Shown one piece after another: positions 51,471 to 60,647 of a stretch of 64,000 bases of DNA. Made by a program: the position numbers and the translations under genes. Origin of the DNA: an uncultured Clostridia bacterium (lineage in GTDB: Bacteria > Bacillota > Clostridia > Christensenellales > Borkfalkiaceae). Numbering within the stretch: the first letter of the stretch is position 1; every line of letters starts with the position of its first letter. The notes under the pieces are model-generated. The model searched no databases, had not been told where the DNA came from, and saw only the letters and a program-made list of their open reading frames with translations. The stretch is taken from assembly GCA_934271735.1 (NCBI GenBank), contig CAKQSB010000002.1:109014-173013 (forward strand). Direction: 5' to 3'.

Positions 51471-51517
51471 AAAAGCGGCTTGCCGCCGATTTTAAATCGA
51501 CGGCAAGCCGCTTTTTT
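51471..51517 (-). terminator. Strong terminator of the ABC importer operon
   Basis: AAAAGCGGCTTGCCG and CGGCAAGCCGCTTTT form a long perfect stem next to the ATPase stop. T/A runs on both sides make it bidirectional. Confidence 0.9.
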
Positions 51518-51518
51518 A

Positions 51519-52217
51519 TTATGATTTAAAAATATTTATAAGGTCTTTTCTTATTTCGTTACACTCCTCGCCCGTTATGTCTCTGCCTGAAAGGGGCGCG
51601 GATATTGTTTTTCTGTATTTAACGCCGTTTCCGTCTATCACGATTATTTCGTCGGCAAGAGTTAAAGCCTCGTCCGGGTCGTGCGTTACCATAACGACCG
51701 TTTTTCCGCCCGAGGCGAAAACTTTTTTCAAAACTTCGTAAATGCGGAATTTCAAGCCGATATCGAGCGAGGAAAGCGGCTCGTCTAAAAGCATCGTTTT
51801 TCTGCCGCTTGCAACCGCCATAGCGAGAGAAACACGTTTTTTCTGTCCGCCGGAAAGCTCGGAAGGAAATTTCCCCGCTTCGCTTTCAAGCTCGGTGACT
51901 TTCAACGCTTCGACGACTCTTCTTTTCCTCTCCTCCGCATTTTTCTCAAAAACGACGAATTCCACGTTTTTAAACACGGTTTTGTTCGGAAGAAGTCTGT
52001 CGCTCTGAAAAACGTACGCAACGTCTCCCGCGCCGATTATTTCGCCCTCGTAATCGGTAAGATTTGCGATACAGTTCAAAAGCGTTGTTTTGCCTATTCC
52101 CGAGCCGCCCATAACGGCTGTGGTTTTGCCGTCCTCGAAATCGACGTTGAACTTATCGAGAACGACCGTTTCGCCGTTATCCGTTTTGTATCGCTTGCTC
52201 AGATTTTTTACGCGCAT
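51519..52217 (-). CDS. ABC transporter ATP-binding protein (nitrate/sulfonate/taurine type)
   Basis: ATPase of an SsuB/TauB-like importer, 232 residues. Walker A is GGSGIGKT near 36-43, Q-loop VFQSDRLLPNKTV near 68, signature LSGGQKKR near 120, Walker B TMLLDEPLSSLD near 140, and H-loop VMVTHDPDEAL near 175. It overlaps the permease gene by 41 bp. Together with the permease and lipoprotein it forms a complete importer. Substrate not determined. Confidence 0.94.
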   Translation of the reverse strand: MRVKNLSKRYKTDNGETVVLDKFNVDFEDGKTTAVMGGSGIGKTTLLNCIANLTDYEGEIIGAGDVAYVFQSDRLLPNKTVFKNVEFVVFEKNAEERKRRVVEALKVTELESEAGKFPSELSGGQKKRVSLAMAVASGRKTMLLDEPLSSLDIGLKFRIYEVLKKVFASGGKTVVMVTHDPDEALTLADEIIVIDGNGVKYRKTISAPLSGRDITGEECNEIRKDLINIFKS

Positions 52218-52971
52218 ATCCGACGATCGCCCCCTTTATGATTTTATACAACAATTTGATAACGATTTCGATGACAACCGACAATAAAACGGCTATCACG
52301 GCGAAAGCCATAAGTCTGCCCGTTTCCAGATACGCGTTCGCGACGTACATTTCGCGCCCGATGCTCAGCTGAGTATTCGCGAGGGCTTCGCCGCTCACGG
52401 TCAGCTTTACGTTAAACGCAAGAAGGGATACGAGTTCGGGGAAAATCTTTTCGAAAACATTTGGAAAGGTGCAACCCCAAAAAACTTTGAACGGCTTAAC
52501 CCCGTAAACTTTCAAAAGCTCGGCAGTGCCCTTGTCTCTGTTTTTTATCGTCGAGAAAATCGCCATATAAGCCATAGGAAACACGACAATAAACGAAATC
52601 GCGATCGGACTTTTCGCCGACTTAAGCCATATAAGGCAAAGAAGTATCGCCGCCATTGCGGGGAGAACTCTTAAAAGCGCGACGAGCGGATAAAAGAATT
52701 TCTCCAGATACACGGAAGTATTTGCCGCGACAGCCATAACAAGAGCTATGACAAAAGCTATCGAAAAACTTATCATTGACCTTGAAAATGTGCCGATAAT
52801 CGACTTATAGACCGATTTTTCCTTAAGTGCGGCAAACAATTCCCTACACACCGTCAAAGGCGTCGGGGCAAGCAGATCGCTATTGATTTTTAAAGCTACG
52901 CCGTACCAGACGAGTATAACCGCGATTATACCGGCGAGTAGCGCGGCGGAGCTTAACAGGCTTTTCTTCAT
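52177..52971 (-). CDS. ABC transporter permease (SsuC-like)
   Basis: 264 residues with about six membrane segments. The EAA-like loop is in VYGVKPFKVFWGCTFPNVFEKIFPEL near residue 155, which docks the ATPase. The N-terminal hydrophobic segment follows MKKSLLSSAALLAG. It overlaps the ATPase gene by 41 bp, indicating translational coupling. The ribosome binding site is weak. Confidence 0.92.
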   Translation of the reverse strand: MKKSLLSSAALLAGIIAVILVWYGVALKINSDLLAPTPLTVCRELFAALKEKSVYKSIIGTFSRSMISFSIAFVIALVMAVAANTSVYLEKFFYPLVALLRVLPAMAAILLCLIWLKSAKSPIAISFIVVFPMAYMAIFSTIKNRDKGTAELLKVYGVKPFKVFWGCTFPNVFEKIFPELVSLLAFNVKLTVSGEALANTQLSIGREMYVANAYLETGRLMAFAVIAVLLSVVIEIVIKLLYKIIKGAIVGYARKKSEQAIQNG

Positions 52972-53009
52972 TAAACTTTGCGTTAAATCCTTATTTTGTT
53001 TGATATTTT

Positions 53010-54014
53010 TTATTTCGCGTAGAAATCTTCCGCGGGAAGTTTTCCGCCGTATTCGCTCGGACTTAACACCGAAAGGAAAGCTTCTATATCGGCTTTACGA
53101 GCTTTCGCGCCGTCCGCTCCGATATTGCATCTCGAAAGGGTCGCTTCGCTTAACGCGGGCAAGGTTGCTCCGATCGCTTTAAGGTCCTCGACGGCTTTTT
53201 CCGCGTTTGCCTGAAGATAAGCTTTGTTTTCGGTCATCTTTTCAAGGAGCGCGTCCAAATAAGCGTTTTCGGCGAGAACGCTTTCCTTAACGATAAGTCC
53301 CGCCTGAACGAAACCTACCCCGGGATGAACTTTCTTCCATTCGTCTTCAAGAGAAAACGCGAGTTTCGCTCCCGTTTTCGCCATTGCCTGCGTTACGACG
53401 GGTTCGCCCAAAAGCGCGAAATGCGCTTCGCCTTTGTTAAGGGCGGCTATAACGTTTGCGGCTTCCGTAATGAAGTTTATATAAACTTTTTCTGCGTCTT
53501 TAACGACCGTTCCGTCCTCGAATTCGATATTGTTTTCTTTTAAAATATTTTTGAAAACGACTTCGGGAGTTCCGCCCGCGCCTACGCCGTAAACAACTTT
53601 GCCTTTAAGGTCGTTAAGGCTCGAATACTCGCCTTTCGTTATCATATGCAGAACGCTGAAAATGTTTACGGAAACGAGTTTTACGCCGAGCTGCCCCGCA
53701 TTGTAAAGCTTCGCGGCAACGTTAAGCGGCAAAATCGCCATATCGTAAGTACCGTTGGTAAGTCCCGCGATAACGCTCGGAGGGTCTTTTTCGACTTTAA
53801 CTTCGGTTTTTATATCCGAGGTCTCGTCCGAAAAATCGAAACCGCCCGTAAGGTTTGCCACGGCAAGCGCGGGCGCGCCGTTTACAACGCCCATTCCGAA
53901 GGTTTTTTCAACCTTTTCGGGAGCGGAAGAGGTACTTACGGATTCGTTCGATCCGCACGATACAACCGCAAATAACATCACGATCGCAAGAAAAACAGTT
54001 AATAATTTTTTCAT
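53010..54014 (-). CDS. ABC transporter substrate-binding lipoprotein
   Basis: 334 residues. The lipobox is VVSCGS with Cys20, then a Ser-rich linker. The body is a two-lobe SsuA/NMT1-like fold: GMGVVNGAPALAVANL near 41, SVIAGLTNGTYDMAILPLNVAAKL near 80, LKGKVVYGVGAGGTPEVVFKNIL near 135, and FALLGEPVVTQAM near 205. Ligands in this family include sulfonates, nitrate, riboflavin and thiamine precursors; no residue here decides. It lies 45 bp downstream of the TM1266-like gene in the same direction. Confidence 0.92.
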   Translation of the reverse strand: MKKLLTVFLAIVMLFAVVSCGSNESVSTSSAPEKVEKTFGMGVVNGAPALAVANLTGGFDFSDETSDIKTEVKVEKDPPSVIAGLTNGTYDMAILPLNVAAKLYNAGQLGVKLVSVNIFSVLHMITKGEYSSLNDLKGKVVYGVGAGGTPEVVFKNILKENNIEFEDGTVVKDAEKVYINFITEAANVIAALNKGEAHFALLGEPVVTQAMAKTGAKLAFSLEDEWKKVHPGVGFVQAGLIVKESVLAENAYLDALLEKMTENKAYLQANAEKAVEDLKAIGATLPALSEATLSRCNIGADGAKARKADIEAFLSVLSPSEYGGKLPAEDFYAK

Positions 54015-54059
54015 AATATATCTCCTTTAAATTTTTTTCGCTTGTTTTTAGTTTATTCT

Positions 54060-54311
54060 TTAGTTTATTTCGCAAGTCGTCACGGCGGATTTGACTTTTA
54101 CGTTTTCGATTTTGCCGAGTTTTCCCGTCATTGCGGAAATAATTTCGTTCGTAGCTTTAACGATCACGCTTATAACGTAAACGTCGTTCGCCCTGTCCGG
54201 TACGCCCATTCTGCCGACGATATAATCGCCGTATTCCGATAAAATCTCGTTCACCGCCCCGGACGAACTTCTGTCCTTTTCGATAACGATACCGATAACA
54301 GCTATTCTCAT
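54060..54311 (-). CDS. TM1266-like (iron-only hydrogenase system) regulator
   Basis: 83 residues from the ATG at 54311 with AGGAG 6 nt upstream; the longer open frame is leader. MRIAVIGIVIEKDRSSSGAVNEILSEYGDYIVGRMGVPD matches the ferredoxin-like ACT/NikR-type fold of TM1266, annotated as a putative regulator in [FeFe]-hydrogenase gene clusters. There are no hydrogenase genes in the window. Here it heads an ABC importer operon behind a long leader, suggesting that the importer supplies a nutrient for that system or that the protein senses its substrate. Confidence 0.82.
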   Translation of the reverse strand: MRIAVIGIVIEKDRSSSGAVNEILSEYGDYIVGRMGVPDRANDVYVISVIVKATNEIISAMTGKLGKIENVKVKSAVTTCEIN

Positions 54312-54709
54312 TTTGCTGCTCCTTTTTGTGAATTTCCGAAAAAGGTTTTCGGGCAAAGAAAAACGCACACCCCGAAGAGTATGCGTAAAAAACATTTTCG
54401 ATAATCCGATAAATATCCGATAAATTCAGCCGCCCGAGATTTTCTTCTTTTGCCGCAAACCGAAACTCCAAAAGGATTGCGTTTCGGTTTTTACGCGGAA
54501 ATTTAAAGAATATCCGACAAAACGAATGAAATTTAAAAGTTTTATAACGCGCTTACTCTCCGATATCGCCGCCCGGCGAATTTTCATAAAACGCCTTATG
54601 TTTTACAAATTCGCTTATCGCCCGACATTCTTCATCGATTTAGCGACTTCATTATATACTACTTTTCCCGATTTGTCAACTTTTATCGGCGATTTATTTT
54701 GATTTGCCG
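54312..54709 (-). promoter_or_regulatory. Structured 330-nt leader of the TM1266-ABC operon (candidate riboswitch or attenuator)
   Basis: A perfect promoter on the minus strand: TTGACA (54679-54674), 17 bp, TATAAT (54656-54651). The transcript would carry about 330 nt of leader before the start at 54311. Visible hairpins: GCGAATTTGTAAAAC...GTTTTATGAAAATTCGC (54614-54576), AACCGAAAC...GTTTCGGTT (54489-54458) and ACGCATAC...GTGTGCGT with a T-rich tail (54386-54363). I do not recognise a known riboswitch class. The last hairpin with its T tract could be a conditional terminator. No supported small gene inside. Confidence 0.6.
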
Positions 54710-55642
54710 CTATTTTATCGGGAGATAAAGTTCGAGGTGGCGTTCTTTTATGTTTGCACGTTTCGCCCAATGCACGCAAAGAAGTTCCGGGCGGCTTTCA
54801 TCGCGAGTGAAACCGTATTCGTCTATTCCGCCATAAACGGATTTAGTGAAATTATCCAATAAACCCATAGGAAATTCTCTATATTCCGAGACAAACTTCG
54901 CATATTTTCCACCGATAACAAATTTTGTAAAAGCTTCGACATAGCGTTTGAGCTTTTCACAGTCAAAAATATTATCGTACTTCTCTTTTTCCGTTTTTTC
55001 GGCAAGCGTTTTGAAATTTGCCTCGTTCAAATCCTCGCCGAGCTTGTCGTCGGGGCGCACCGTAACAAATAAATCGAATCCGTCCGCGCCGAAATTATCG
55101 AGAATTTCCCACCAGTCGAAATCGCCGTCTTTTCTTAAAACACGCAAAGCGTCCTGCCGTTTTCTCGTCGAACGGAACAATTTTTCGTCCTGCTCGCCCC
55201 GCTCTTCGGCTCTGCCGAAAAATCTTTCGCCATAACCGTAAAACACAACTTTTTTAAATTCAATAATTTCGTATTTCATAATTTCGCCCTTACCCATATT
55301 GTTTATATCCCACTCGGGTATATATTTATATCTTTTTGTCTTTCGCGTTTCGCTCGGTGATATTCCGTGAAATTTCTTATAAGCTTTCGAAAAACTCTCC
55401 GCCGTGGTATATCCGCAATCGAACCCTATATCTATAATAGCTCGTTTCGTTTCCGAAATAGCTTTCCCCGCCTCGGACAATCTTCTCAGTCTTATATATT
55501 CGGCAAGCGTAAAATCGGTCGAAGCCGAGAAAATTCTCATAAGGTTATACTTGTTCGTGTGAGCATATCTTGCCAAAGCGTCGTAATCGGTTTCTTCGAA
55601 AAGATGTTTTTCGATATAATTTATCGCGTCGAGTAAAATCAT
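54710..55642 (-). CDS. AraC-family regulator with C-terminal GyrI-like domain
   Basis: 310 residues. The N-terminal AraC HTH pair occupies about 1-100 (YIEKHLFEETDYDALARYAHTNKYNLMRIF, then IDIGFDCGYTTAESFSKAYKKFHGISPSE, the AraC signature). The C-terminal half (about 120-310) begins MKYEIIEFKKVVFYGYGERF and ends HLELYLPIK, resembling a GyrI/effector-binding domain of the Rob/BltR type that senses small ligands. Monocistronic, between the TM1266 leader and the surface protein gene. Ligand unknown. Confidence 0.87.
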   Translation of the reverse strand: MILLDAINYIEKHLFEETDYDALARYAHTNKYNLMRIFSASTDFTLAEYIRLRRLSEAGKAISETKRAIIDIGFDCGYTTAESFSKAYKKFHGISPSETRKTKRYKYIPEWDINNMGKGEIMKYEIIEFKKVVFYGYGERFFGRAEERGEQDEKLFRSTRKRQDALRVLRKDGDFDWWEILDNFGADGFDLFVTVRPDDKLGEDLNEANFKTLAEKTEKEKYDNIFDCEKLKRYVEAFTKFVIGGKYAKFVSEYREFPMGLLDNFTKSVYGGIDEYGFTRDESRPELLCVHWAKRANIKERHLELYLPIK

Positions 55643-55725
55643 ATCTTTATTTTAGCATATATTTTACCGTTCGTCTTGTCTTTTTTTGCTTTTCTCGTTT
55701 TATTTTTTTTACTTCTGCGCCACAT

Positions 55726-55758
55726 AAAAATATCCGATAAAACTATCGGATATTTTTT
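55726..55758 (-). terminator. Terminator of the surface protein gene
   Basis: AAAATATCCGATA and TATCGGATATTTT arms with a 4-nt loop lie about 30 bp beyond the stop at 55786. Confidence 0.8.
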
Positions 55759-55785
55759 ATGCGTTTATTTTAATCGGTCGGTTTA

Positions 55786-58431
55786 TCAATCTTTTTTACG
55801 CTTGATTATTATAAGCGCGCCCGCCGCAAGAACCGTAAGCAGCGCCACTCCGCCGTAAACGTTCGAGCCGCAACCACTTTTTTTCGAACCCGAATTTTCG
55901 CTTTCTTCGTTGTCGGATTTGCTGTCTCCGCTTAAGTCGCTTTCGTTTTCGGATTTGCTTTCGTCGGTTTTGCCTGAACTTTCGGAAGTCGGTTCGTTAT
56001 AATTCGGGTCTTTCGCTCCACATTCCTCGCAATAGCCGTCTTTATAAGTATGTTTGCCCGTCGCGGGGATAATCTCCCTGTCGGTCTCCTTTCCGCAATA
56101 CTCGCAAACGCCGTGTTTCATTCCGATTTTTCCGCACGAGGGAGCCTTCAATATCTCCTCTTTGAAACTATGCGCCTCGGGATTTCCCGAAAGCACTTTA
56201 ACGTTAAATTCGTTTTTGCAAACCTTGCAGACGTCCTTGTCTACTCCGTCTACGCAGGTCGCGTTTATATGAATATGTTCGAGATCGTGTTCGAGCATAG
56301 CGGTTTTTTCAAGATAAACCGTCTTTTTACAGTCCGCGCAAGAATAAACTTTTCCGCCCGCCCTTGTGCAGGTCGCTTTAACTTCGGTTATATCTTCCGC
56401 GGCGGGGGTAACGTGAGTATGAGAAACAACCGAGATCTTTTTAAACGCAACGTATTTTTCGGACGTGAATTTGATCTTCACCGACGTAACGCCTTCGGGA
56501 AGCTCGATAAATCCGTTTTCGTCCGCAAAAATCTCGTTTTCTCCCGTAACGGCGGAAATCGTAACGTCTTCTATTTTGCCGTTATAACAGGTAAAACCGA
56601 CGAAAAGCGTTCTTTTATCGACTGCTATGTCCTTACTTGTTGCCGAGGCGGGGTTGGCTTTCGTTCCGTCGAGACAAATTTTCCAATCGGGTTTAGTGTC
56701 CTCGGGGACGTCGGCTTCGTATCTCGTATCGAAATTCTGTCCGTAAATATTCGCGTTGCCCGTAAGCGTCCACTCGTCCGAGGTGTACTCCGTATTACCC
56801 TCGAAAGTTCCGTTTTCAAAAATATTTTCGCCGTATACGGGTTCGGGCGTTACCAGATTTACGTTCGTGTTGCACTGAATATCGCCCGCAGTTACCTTGA
56901 TATTTCTGTAATACGTTACCCAGAAATAATAAGACGGTCCGTAGAACATAAAATAGTCGTTTCCGCTCGCGGTAAATTCGTACGTCGCACTGTTCCACAA
57001 GTTCGGAACTTCCTGATTCATGATATTTTTTATTTCCGTTCCGCCGTGGAAAACGAGAACACTGTTCACCCATTTCGCGCCCGTGAAACGGTAATCGTAA
57101 CTGAGCGTGTATTTCTGCCCCTCGATAAGCCCGACGGGGTCGTATCTCACGAAACCTCTCTGCCCGAACGTTCCGTCGTAAACGCCGTTACCGGCCGCGA
57201 AAACGCCTGTTCCGTCGGGTTGTTTTGCAACGTTTACGTTCGCGCCGAGCGTGTAACCCTCGGTATACGCGCCGGAGAACGAGCCGTTTGCGATATATTG
57301 CATGGGATCGCTTTCGTCAAGACAGACTATCGAAAGCTCGTCGATAAGATATCTCGCATACGATGTTATCGACAAACCTTGCGATGCGTACGCTTCCGTG
57401 CCTTTAAAATCCACGCTGCAGACAAGCCATTCCGTCGACGAACCGTTGACGACATCTATATACCATCTTCTTTCGCCGTTCGTCGTATAATAATTGAAAC
57501 GTATGCTTAAAGTGTTTTTACTGCCGATTTTAATATGTTTATATTTGAAAGACAACCTGTAAGTTTTGTCGGGCGATAAAGCCGCAAAATTCGTTTTGAA
57601 AATTTCTCCGTCGTTCAAACGCAAGGAAGCTCCGTCTTTGTCGGAAGAATCGTCAGATATGTTTTCGGCGGTCAAAGCCGACATTCCTTTAAGCGCAAGC
57701 TTATCGGGTTCGTCGGCGTTGTTCAATTCGTCGGTCGCCCCGTCCGAAAGTTTGCCGACGCTTTGCAGCTTGTAAGAAACCGTATCGGAAGCAATCGCCG
57801 CCGTGCGAAGAGTTATATCGTCGACGTAAAAATCGCCTTTACCCTTAAACTCTATTTTCGGAATGACTTTAAAACCGTTTGCGGAAGTCGCGAAGACGAT
57901 TTCGACCTTTTTCCAGTCCGAAACGGTTCCCGAAACGGAACTTATAACGGCGAACTCGTCGTTTGTCTCCGTCTTCGCTCCGTTTTCGTCAAGTTCTTTA
58001 ATCATAAACGAAACGGAATTTTCTTCGCTTTGTTCGCACGCGCTCTTTATATAAGCGGTTAAAACGTAATTTTGCTTCGGAAGAACGTCGATAGCGTAAG
58101 GGTAAGCGGTTAGCGAGCCGTATTGCGTTTTCTTTTCAACCCACATAGCGTTGCCTGTTCTGCCGTTTTCGGTCGCTTTGAAATGCACGTTTTTATCTTC
58201 GTAAACCGCATCCTCGCGAACGTTGCCGTCATCGCCAAGCGTACCGAAAATGTAATATTGCCAGTGGTTGAGCGCCTCGTTTGTTGCCGAAACGTCGATT
58301 TCCACGGGATTTACGAAGCCCGCGGGAATGTCTTTTACGGCGTTTGCCGCAAACGCGCCGACAGCCGAACCGAGAGATATCGTCGCGATTAAACTTGCGA
58401 CCAAAACCCCTATTTTGCGTAAATTTTTCAT
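55786..58431 (-). CDS. Surface protein with carbohydrate-binding-like and Cys-pair modules
   Basis: 881 residues from the ATG at 58431 (GGAGG site; the longer frame above is leader). Sec signal peptide ending near GAFA-A, then at least two CBM-like beta-sandwich repeats (segments NHWQYYIFGTLGDDGN, and GYTLGANVNVAK...RGFVRYDPVGLIEGQKYTLSYDY near 400-445). Cys-pair modules follow at about 680-830 (KVYSCADCKKT, DVCKVCKNEF, HGVCEYCGKE, GYCEECGAKD). A Ser/Glu/Asp/Lys linker leads to the C-terminal anchor, GCGSNVYGG, a hydrophobic span and IKRKKD. The CBM-like parts suggest polysaccharide or mucin-glycan binding (inference). Divergent from the sialate esterase-like gene with a matching promoter. 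Confidence 0.87.
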   Translation of the reverse strand: MKNLRKIGVLVASLIATISLGSAVGAFAANAVKDIPAGFVNPVEIDVSATNEALNHWQYYIFGTLGDDGNVREDAVYEDKNVHFKATENGRTGNAMWVEKKTQYGSLTAYPYAIDVLPKQNYVLTAYIKSACEQSEENSVSFMIKELDENGAKTETNDEFAVISSVSGTVSDWKKVEIVFATSANGFKVIPKIEFKGKGDFYVDDITLRTAAIASDTVSYKLQSVGKLSDGATDELNNADEPDKLALKGMSALTAENISDDSSDKDGASLRLNDGEIFKTNFAALSPDKTYRLSFKYKHIKIGSKNTLSIRFNYYTTNGERRWYIDVVNGSSTEWLVCSVDFKGTEAYASQGLSITSYARYLIDELSIVCLDESDPMQYIANGSFSGAYTEGYTLGANVNVAKQPDGTGVFAAGNGVYDGTFGQRGFVRYDPVGLIEGQKYTLSYDYRFTGAKWVNSVLVFHGGTEIKNIMNQEVPNLWNSATYEFTASGNDYFMFYGPSYYFWVTYYRNIKVTAGDIQCNTNVNLVTPEPVYGENIFENGTFEGNTEYTSDEWTLTGNANIYGQNFDTRYEADVPEDTKPDWKICLDGTKANPASATSKDIAVDKRTLFVGFTCYNGKIEDVTISAVTGENEIFADENGFIELPEGVTSVKIKFTSEKYVAFKKISVVSHTHVTPAAEDITEVKATCTRAGGKVYSCADCKKTVYLEKTAMLEHDLEHIHINATCVDGVDKDVCKVCKNEFNVKVLSGNPEAHSFKEEILKAPSCGKIGMKHGVCEYCGKETDREIIPATGKHTYKDGYCEECGAKDPNYNEPTSESSGKTDESKSENESDLSGDSKSDNEESENSGSKKSGCGSNVYGGVALLTVLAAGALIIIKRKKD

Positions 58432-58524
58432 ATTTCCTCCTATTAGCCGCAAATGATTGAGTAAGAACACGAGCATATGCGGCTGAATCTCGGATAACTC
58501 CGAAATTCGATTTTAGACATAACT

Positions 58525-58562
58525 ATTATACACTTCGAAAAGGCTCAAGTCTTGCCTTATTT
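58525..58562 (-). promoter_or_regulatory. Promoter of the surface protein gene with GGCAAGACT element
   Basis: Minus strand: AAATAAGGCAAGACT (58562-58548), 17 bp, TATAAT (58530-58525), preceded by TG. It matches the divergent promoter in sequence and spacing. Confidence 0.7.
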
Positions 58563-58715
58563 TAAATAAAAAATGCTCTTTTATAGAATTTTTACCCGTT
58601 TGGTTGTCTTTTCCAAAAGATTTTTGTTTTTTTTATCGACAATTTCAACGTGGCAATTTCGCCGAAAAGCAACATTGAAACAGAAACAATTATACAAAAA
58701 AGCACTTTTTCTCTC

Positions 58716-58753
58716 AAATAGGGCAAGACTGCGTTCGTTTTTTAATGTATAAT
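58716..58753 (+). promoter_or_regulatory. Promoter of the esterase gene with GGCAAGACT element
   Basis: AAATAGGGCAAGACT (58716-58730), 17 bp, TATAAT (58748-58753), preceded by TG. The -35 position is occupied by the shared element and not by TTGACA, suggesting an activator site or an alternative sigma factor. Confidence 0.7.
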
Positions 58754-58837
58754 GTTAATATCCGAATAAACTTAAGGAGCTTTTAAAAATCGAATAAACG
58801 CGATTTAAAAGTTCCCGAAACTCAACAAGGAGAGAAA

Positions 58838-60508
58838 ATGAAAAAATTAGGGTTAATTGCGTTTTTATTATCAATTTTAATGCTGTTTACGTCCTGTCTC
58901 GGAGGTGGTTCTTCCTCTTCCGCAGACACTCCGAACTCGGGAAACGGAGAATCGGTCTCAATCGGCGACGAGTCGGACTCCGAAAGCCGCGAATCGTCCT
59001 CCGAGAGCGAAAGCGATTCCGTAAAACCCGATGATTATTCCGATATTCTCAAGGACTATGAAAAATCCTGTTCGGTCACGAAATTCCCGACGGATAATTT
59101 GGCGAAAGTAAACGTCACGCCGACTTTCGATATCTCCGACAGCATTTATAACGCCGAAGATATTATCGTTCCCTATCAGCTTTTCGGCAACGGAATGTGT
59201 CTTCAAAGAGACGCCGTCAATAAAATCTGGGGTACTATCGAAAATCTTAAAGGAAACAAACATATAGCCGCCGAATTTCGCGGCAGAACCTATTACGGCG
59301 AAGTGTACGGAGATAACTGGGAAATTTATCTGCCTATGATGACTGCCGGCGGACCGTTCGAAATGACGCTTATCTGCGACTGGGGAACAAAGACGATCAA
59401 AGACGTTTACGTCGGCGAAGTTTACCTTTTGAGCGGTCAAAGCAATATGGAATGGAAAGTCGGTTGGAGCGAGGGAATACTCGACGATTTATATTCCGAC
59501 GAGAAAGAATGTCGCAACGAAAATATCAGACTTCTTTCTCTCGGCGGAAAATTCCGTGAAACGCCGACAAAAGAACTTGAAACCGCGCCCGTCTGGAACG
59601 GCGCGAACGCTTCGTCGATACCGAATTTCTCCGCGGTCGGATTTATTTTCGGTAAAAAAATGCAGGAATCGCTCGGCTGCCCCGTAGGTCTTGTCTGTAC
59701 CGCTATAGGCGGCTCGATAATCGAGTCGTGGATGGACAAGGAAACTTACGCCGAATATGCAAAGAACAACAAAACCGCCTGCGACGATTCCGCGATATGG
59801 AAAATGCCTAACCTCGGCTTCAACGGAATGATATACCCGCTCGAAGGTTTCAATTTCAGGGGCGTCGGCTGGTATCAGGGCTGCTCGAACGTGTACGGCA
59901 CGGAAGGAAATCACGATAACGCGTTAAGAGCGCTTATCGCTTGCTGGAGAAAGTTTTTCGGCAATCCCGAGCTTACGTTCAGCATCTGCGAGCTTGCGAG
60001 ATTCCACGAAAATACCATAGCATACAGCACAATCAACGAAAAAATAAGAATTGTAGCAAAAGAAGACAAATTCGTTTGCAACGCGATAAATCTCGATCAG
60101 GGCGACTGGACCGATATTCACCCGAGAGACAAACGAATAATCGGAACGCGTCTTTCTGCCGAAACATTAAGGAATTTCTTCGGAAAAAACGAAAACGCCG
60201 CGCCCGAAGTCGTCGATTACGTAGCGATTTCGGACACGAAAGTTTACCTCGTTATGAGCGAAAACGTAGTTTTGAAAAACGGAGCCAACGGTTTCGAAAT
60301 TCTGACGGAATCGGGTTACTCGCCGAACTGCTCCGTAAGTTTAAGCGATAACATTATAACGGTTTCTTCTTCCGTTCCGTTCACGGCAATCCGCTACGGA
60401 TACGATTTTGAAAAAGTTGCGGAAATCGTGGAAGATTTTTCGAAAACCATCACGATTTACGATGAAGAAGGGCTTCCCTGCGATATGTTTTTCATTAACC
60501 TTAAATAA
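58838..60508 (+). CDS. Sialate O-acetylesterase-like lipoprotein (SGNH fold)
   Basis: 556 residues. Lipobox FTSC (Cys20), then a Ser/Glu/Asp linker (about 24-62). The SASA-type domain starts near 105: VYLLSGQSNMEW with catalytic Ser202, VGFIFGKKMQESLG, CTAIGGSIIESWM, GVGWYQGCSN near 345 and DIHPRDK with the catalytic His. At the usual GWYQGESN position Cys replaces Glu. Family members deacetylate sialic acid or other glycans. The AAGGAGAG site supports the start. It pairs with the divergent carbohydrate-binding surface protein, fitting a glycan-degrading surface system (inference). Confidence 0.88.
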   Translation: MKKLGLIAFLLSILMLFTSCLGGGSSSSADTPNSGNGESVSIGDESDSESRESSSESESDSVKPDDYSDILKDYEKSCSVTKFPTDNLAKVNVTPTFDISDSIYNAEDIIVPYQLFGNGMCLQRDAVNKIWGTIENLKGNKHIAAEFRGRTYYGEVYGDNWEIYLPMMTAGGPFEMTLICDWGTKTIKDVYVGEVYLLSGQSNMEWKVGWSEGILDDLYSDEKECRNENIRLLSLGGKFRETPTKELETAPVWNGANASSIPNFSAVGFIFGKKMQESLGCPVGLVCTAIGGSIIESWMDKETYAEYAKNNKTACDDSAIWKMPNLGFNGMIYPLEGFNFRGVGWYQGCSNVYGTEGNHDNALRALIACWRKFFGNPELTFSICELARFHENTIAYSTINEKIRIVAKEDKFVCNAINLDQGDWTDIHPRDKRIIGTRLSAETLRNFFGKNENAAPEVVDYVAISDTKVYLVMSENVVLKNGANGFEILTESGYSPNCSVSLSDNIITVSSSVPFTAIRYGYDFEKVAEIVEDFSKTITIYDEEGLPCDMFFINLK

Positions 60509-60598
60509 CACAGCCGTAAGCAACGCGACAAATGTATCGATGATTATACGATAATTAAAATAACGATTAAATGCAAATTAAAATATCGCCTTTCAGAA

Positions 60599-60635
60599 TC
60601 AGAGCCGTTCGCATTAACTGCGAACGGCTCTTTGT
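60599..60635. terminator. Bidirectional terminator
   Basis: AGAGCCGTTCGCA (60601-60613) and TGCGAACGGCTCT (60619-60631) lie between the convergent esterase and Cys-rich repeat genes; T-rich on the plus side. Confidence 0.9.
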
Positions 60636-60647
60636 TATTAGTTCATC

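Larger units (their letters stand above)
58432..58837. other. Divergent regulatory region (406 bp) between the surface protein and esterase genes
   Basis: No gene seen. AT-rich leader sequence on both sides. It contains the two promoter elements listed separately at 58525-58562 and 58716-58753. Confidence 0.7.

Noticed and set aside
54312..54679. Assignment to TPP, FMN, SAM, glycine or Moco riboswitch
   Set aside because: I looked for their core motifs and did not find them.
56050..57510. 486-codon open frame opposite the surface protein
   Set aside because: Antisense shadow, Arg/Phe-rich, no start signal.
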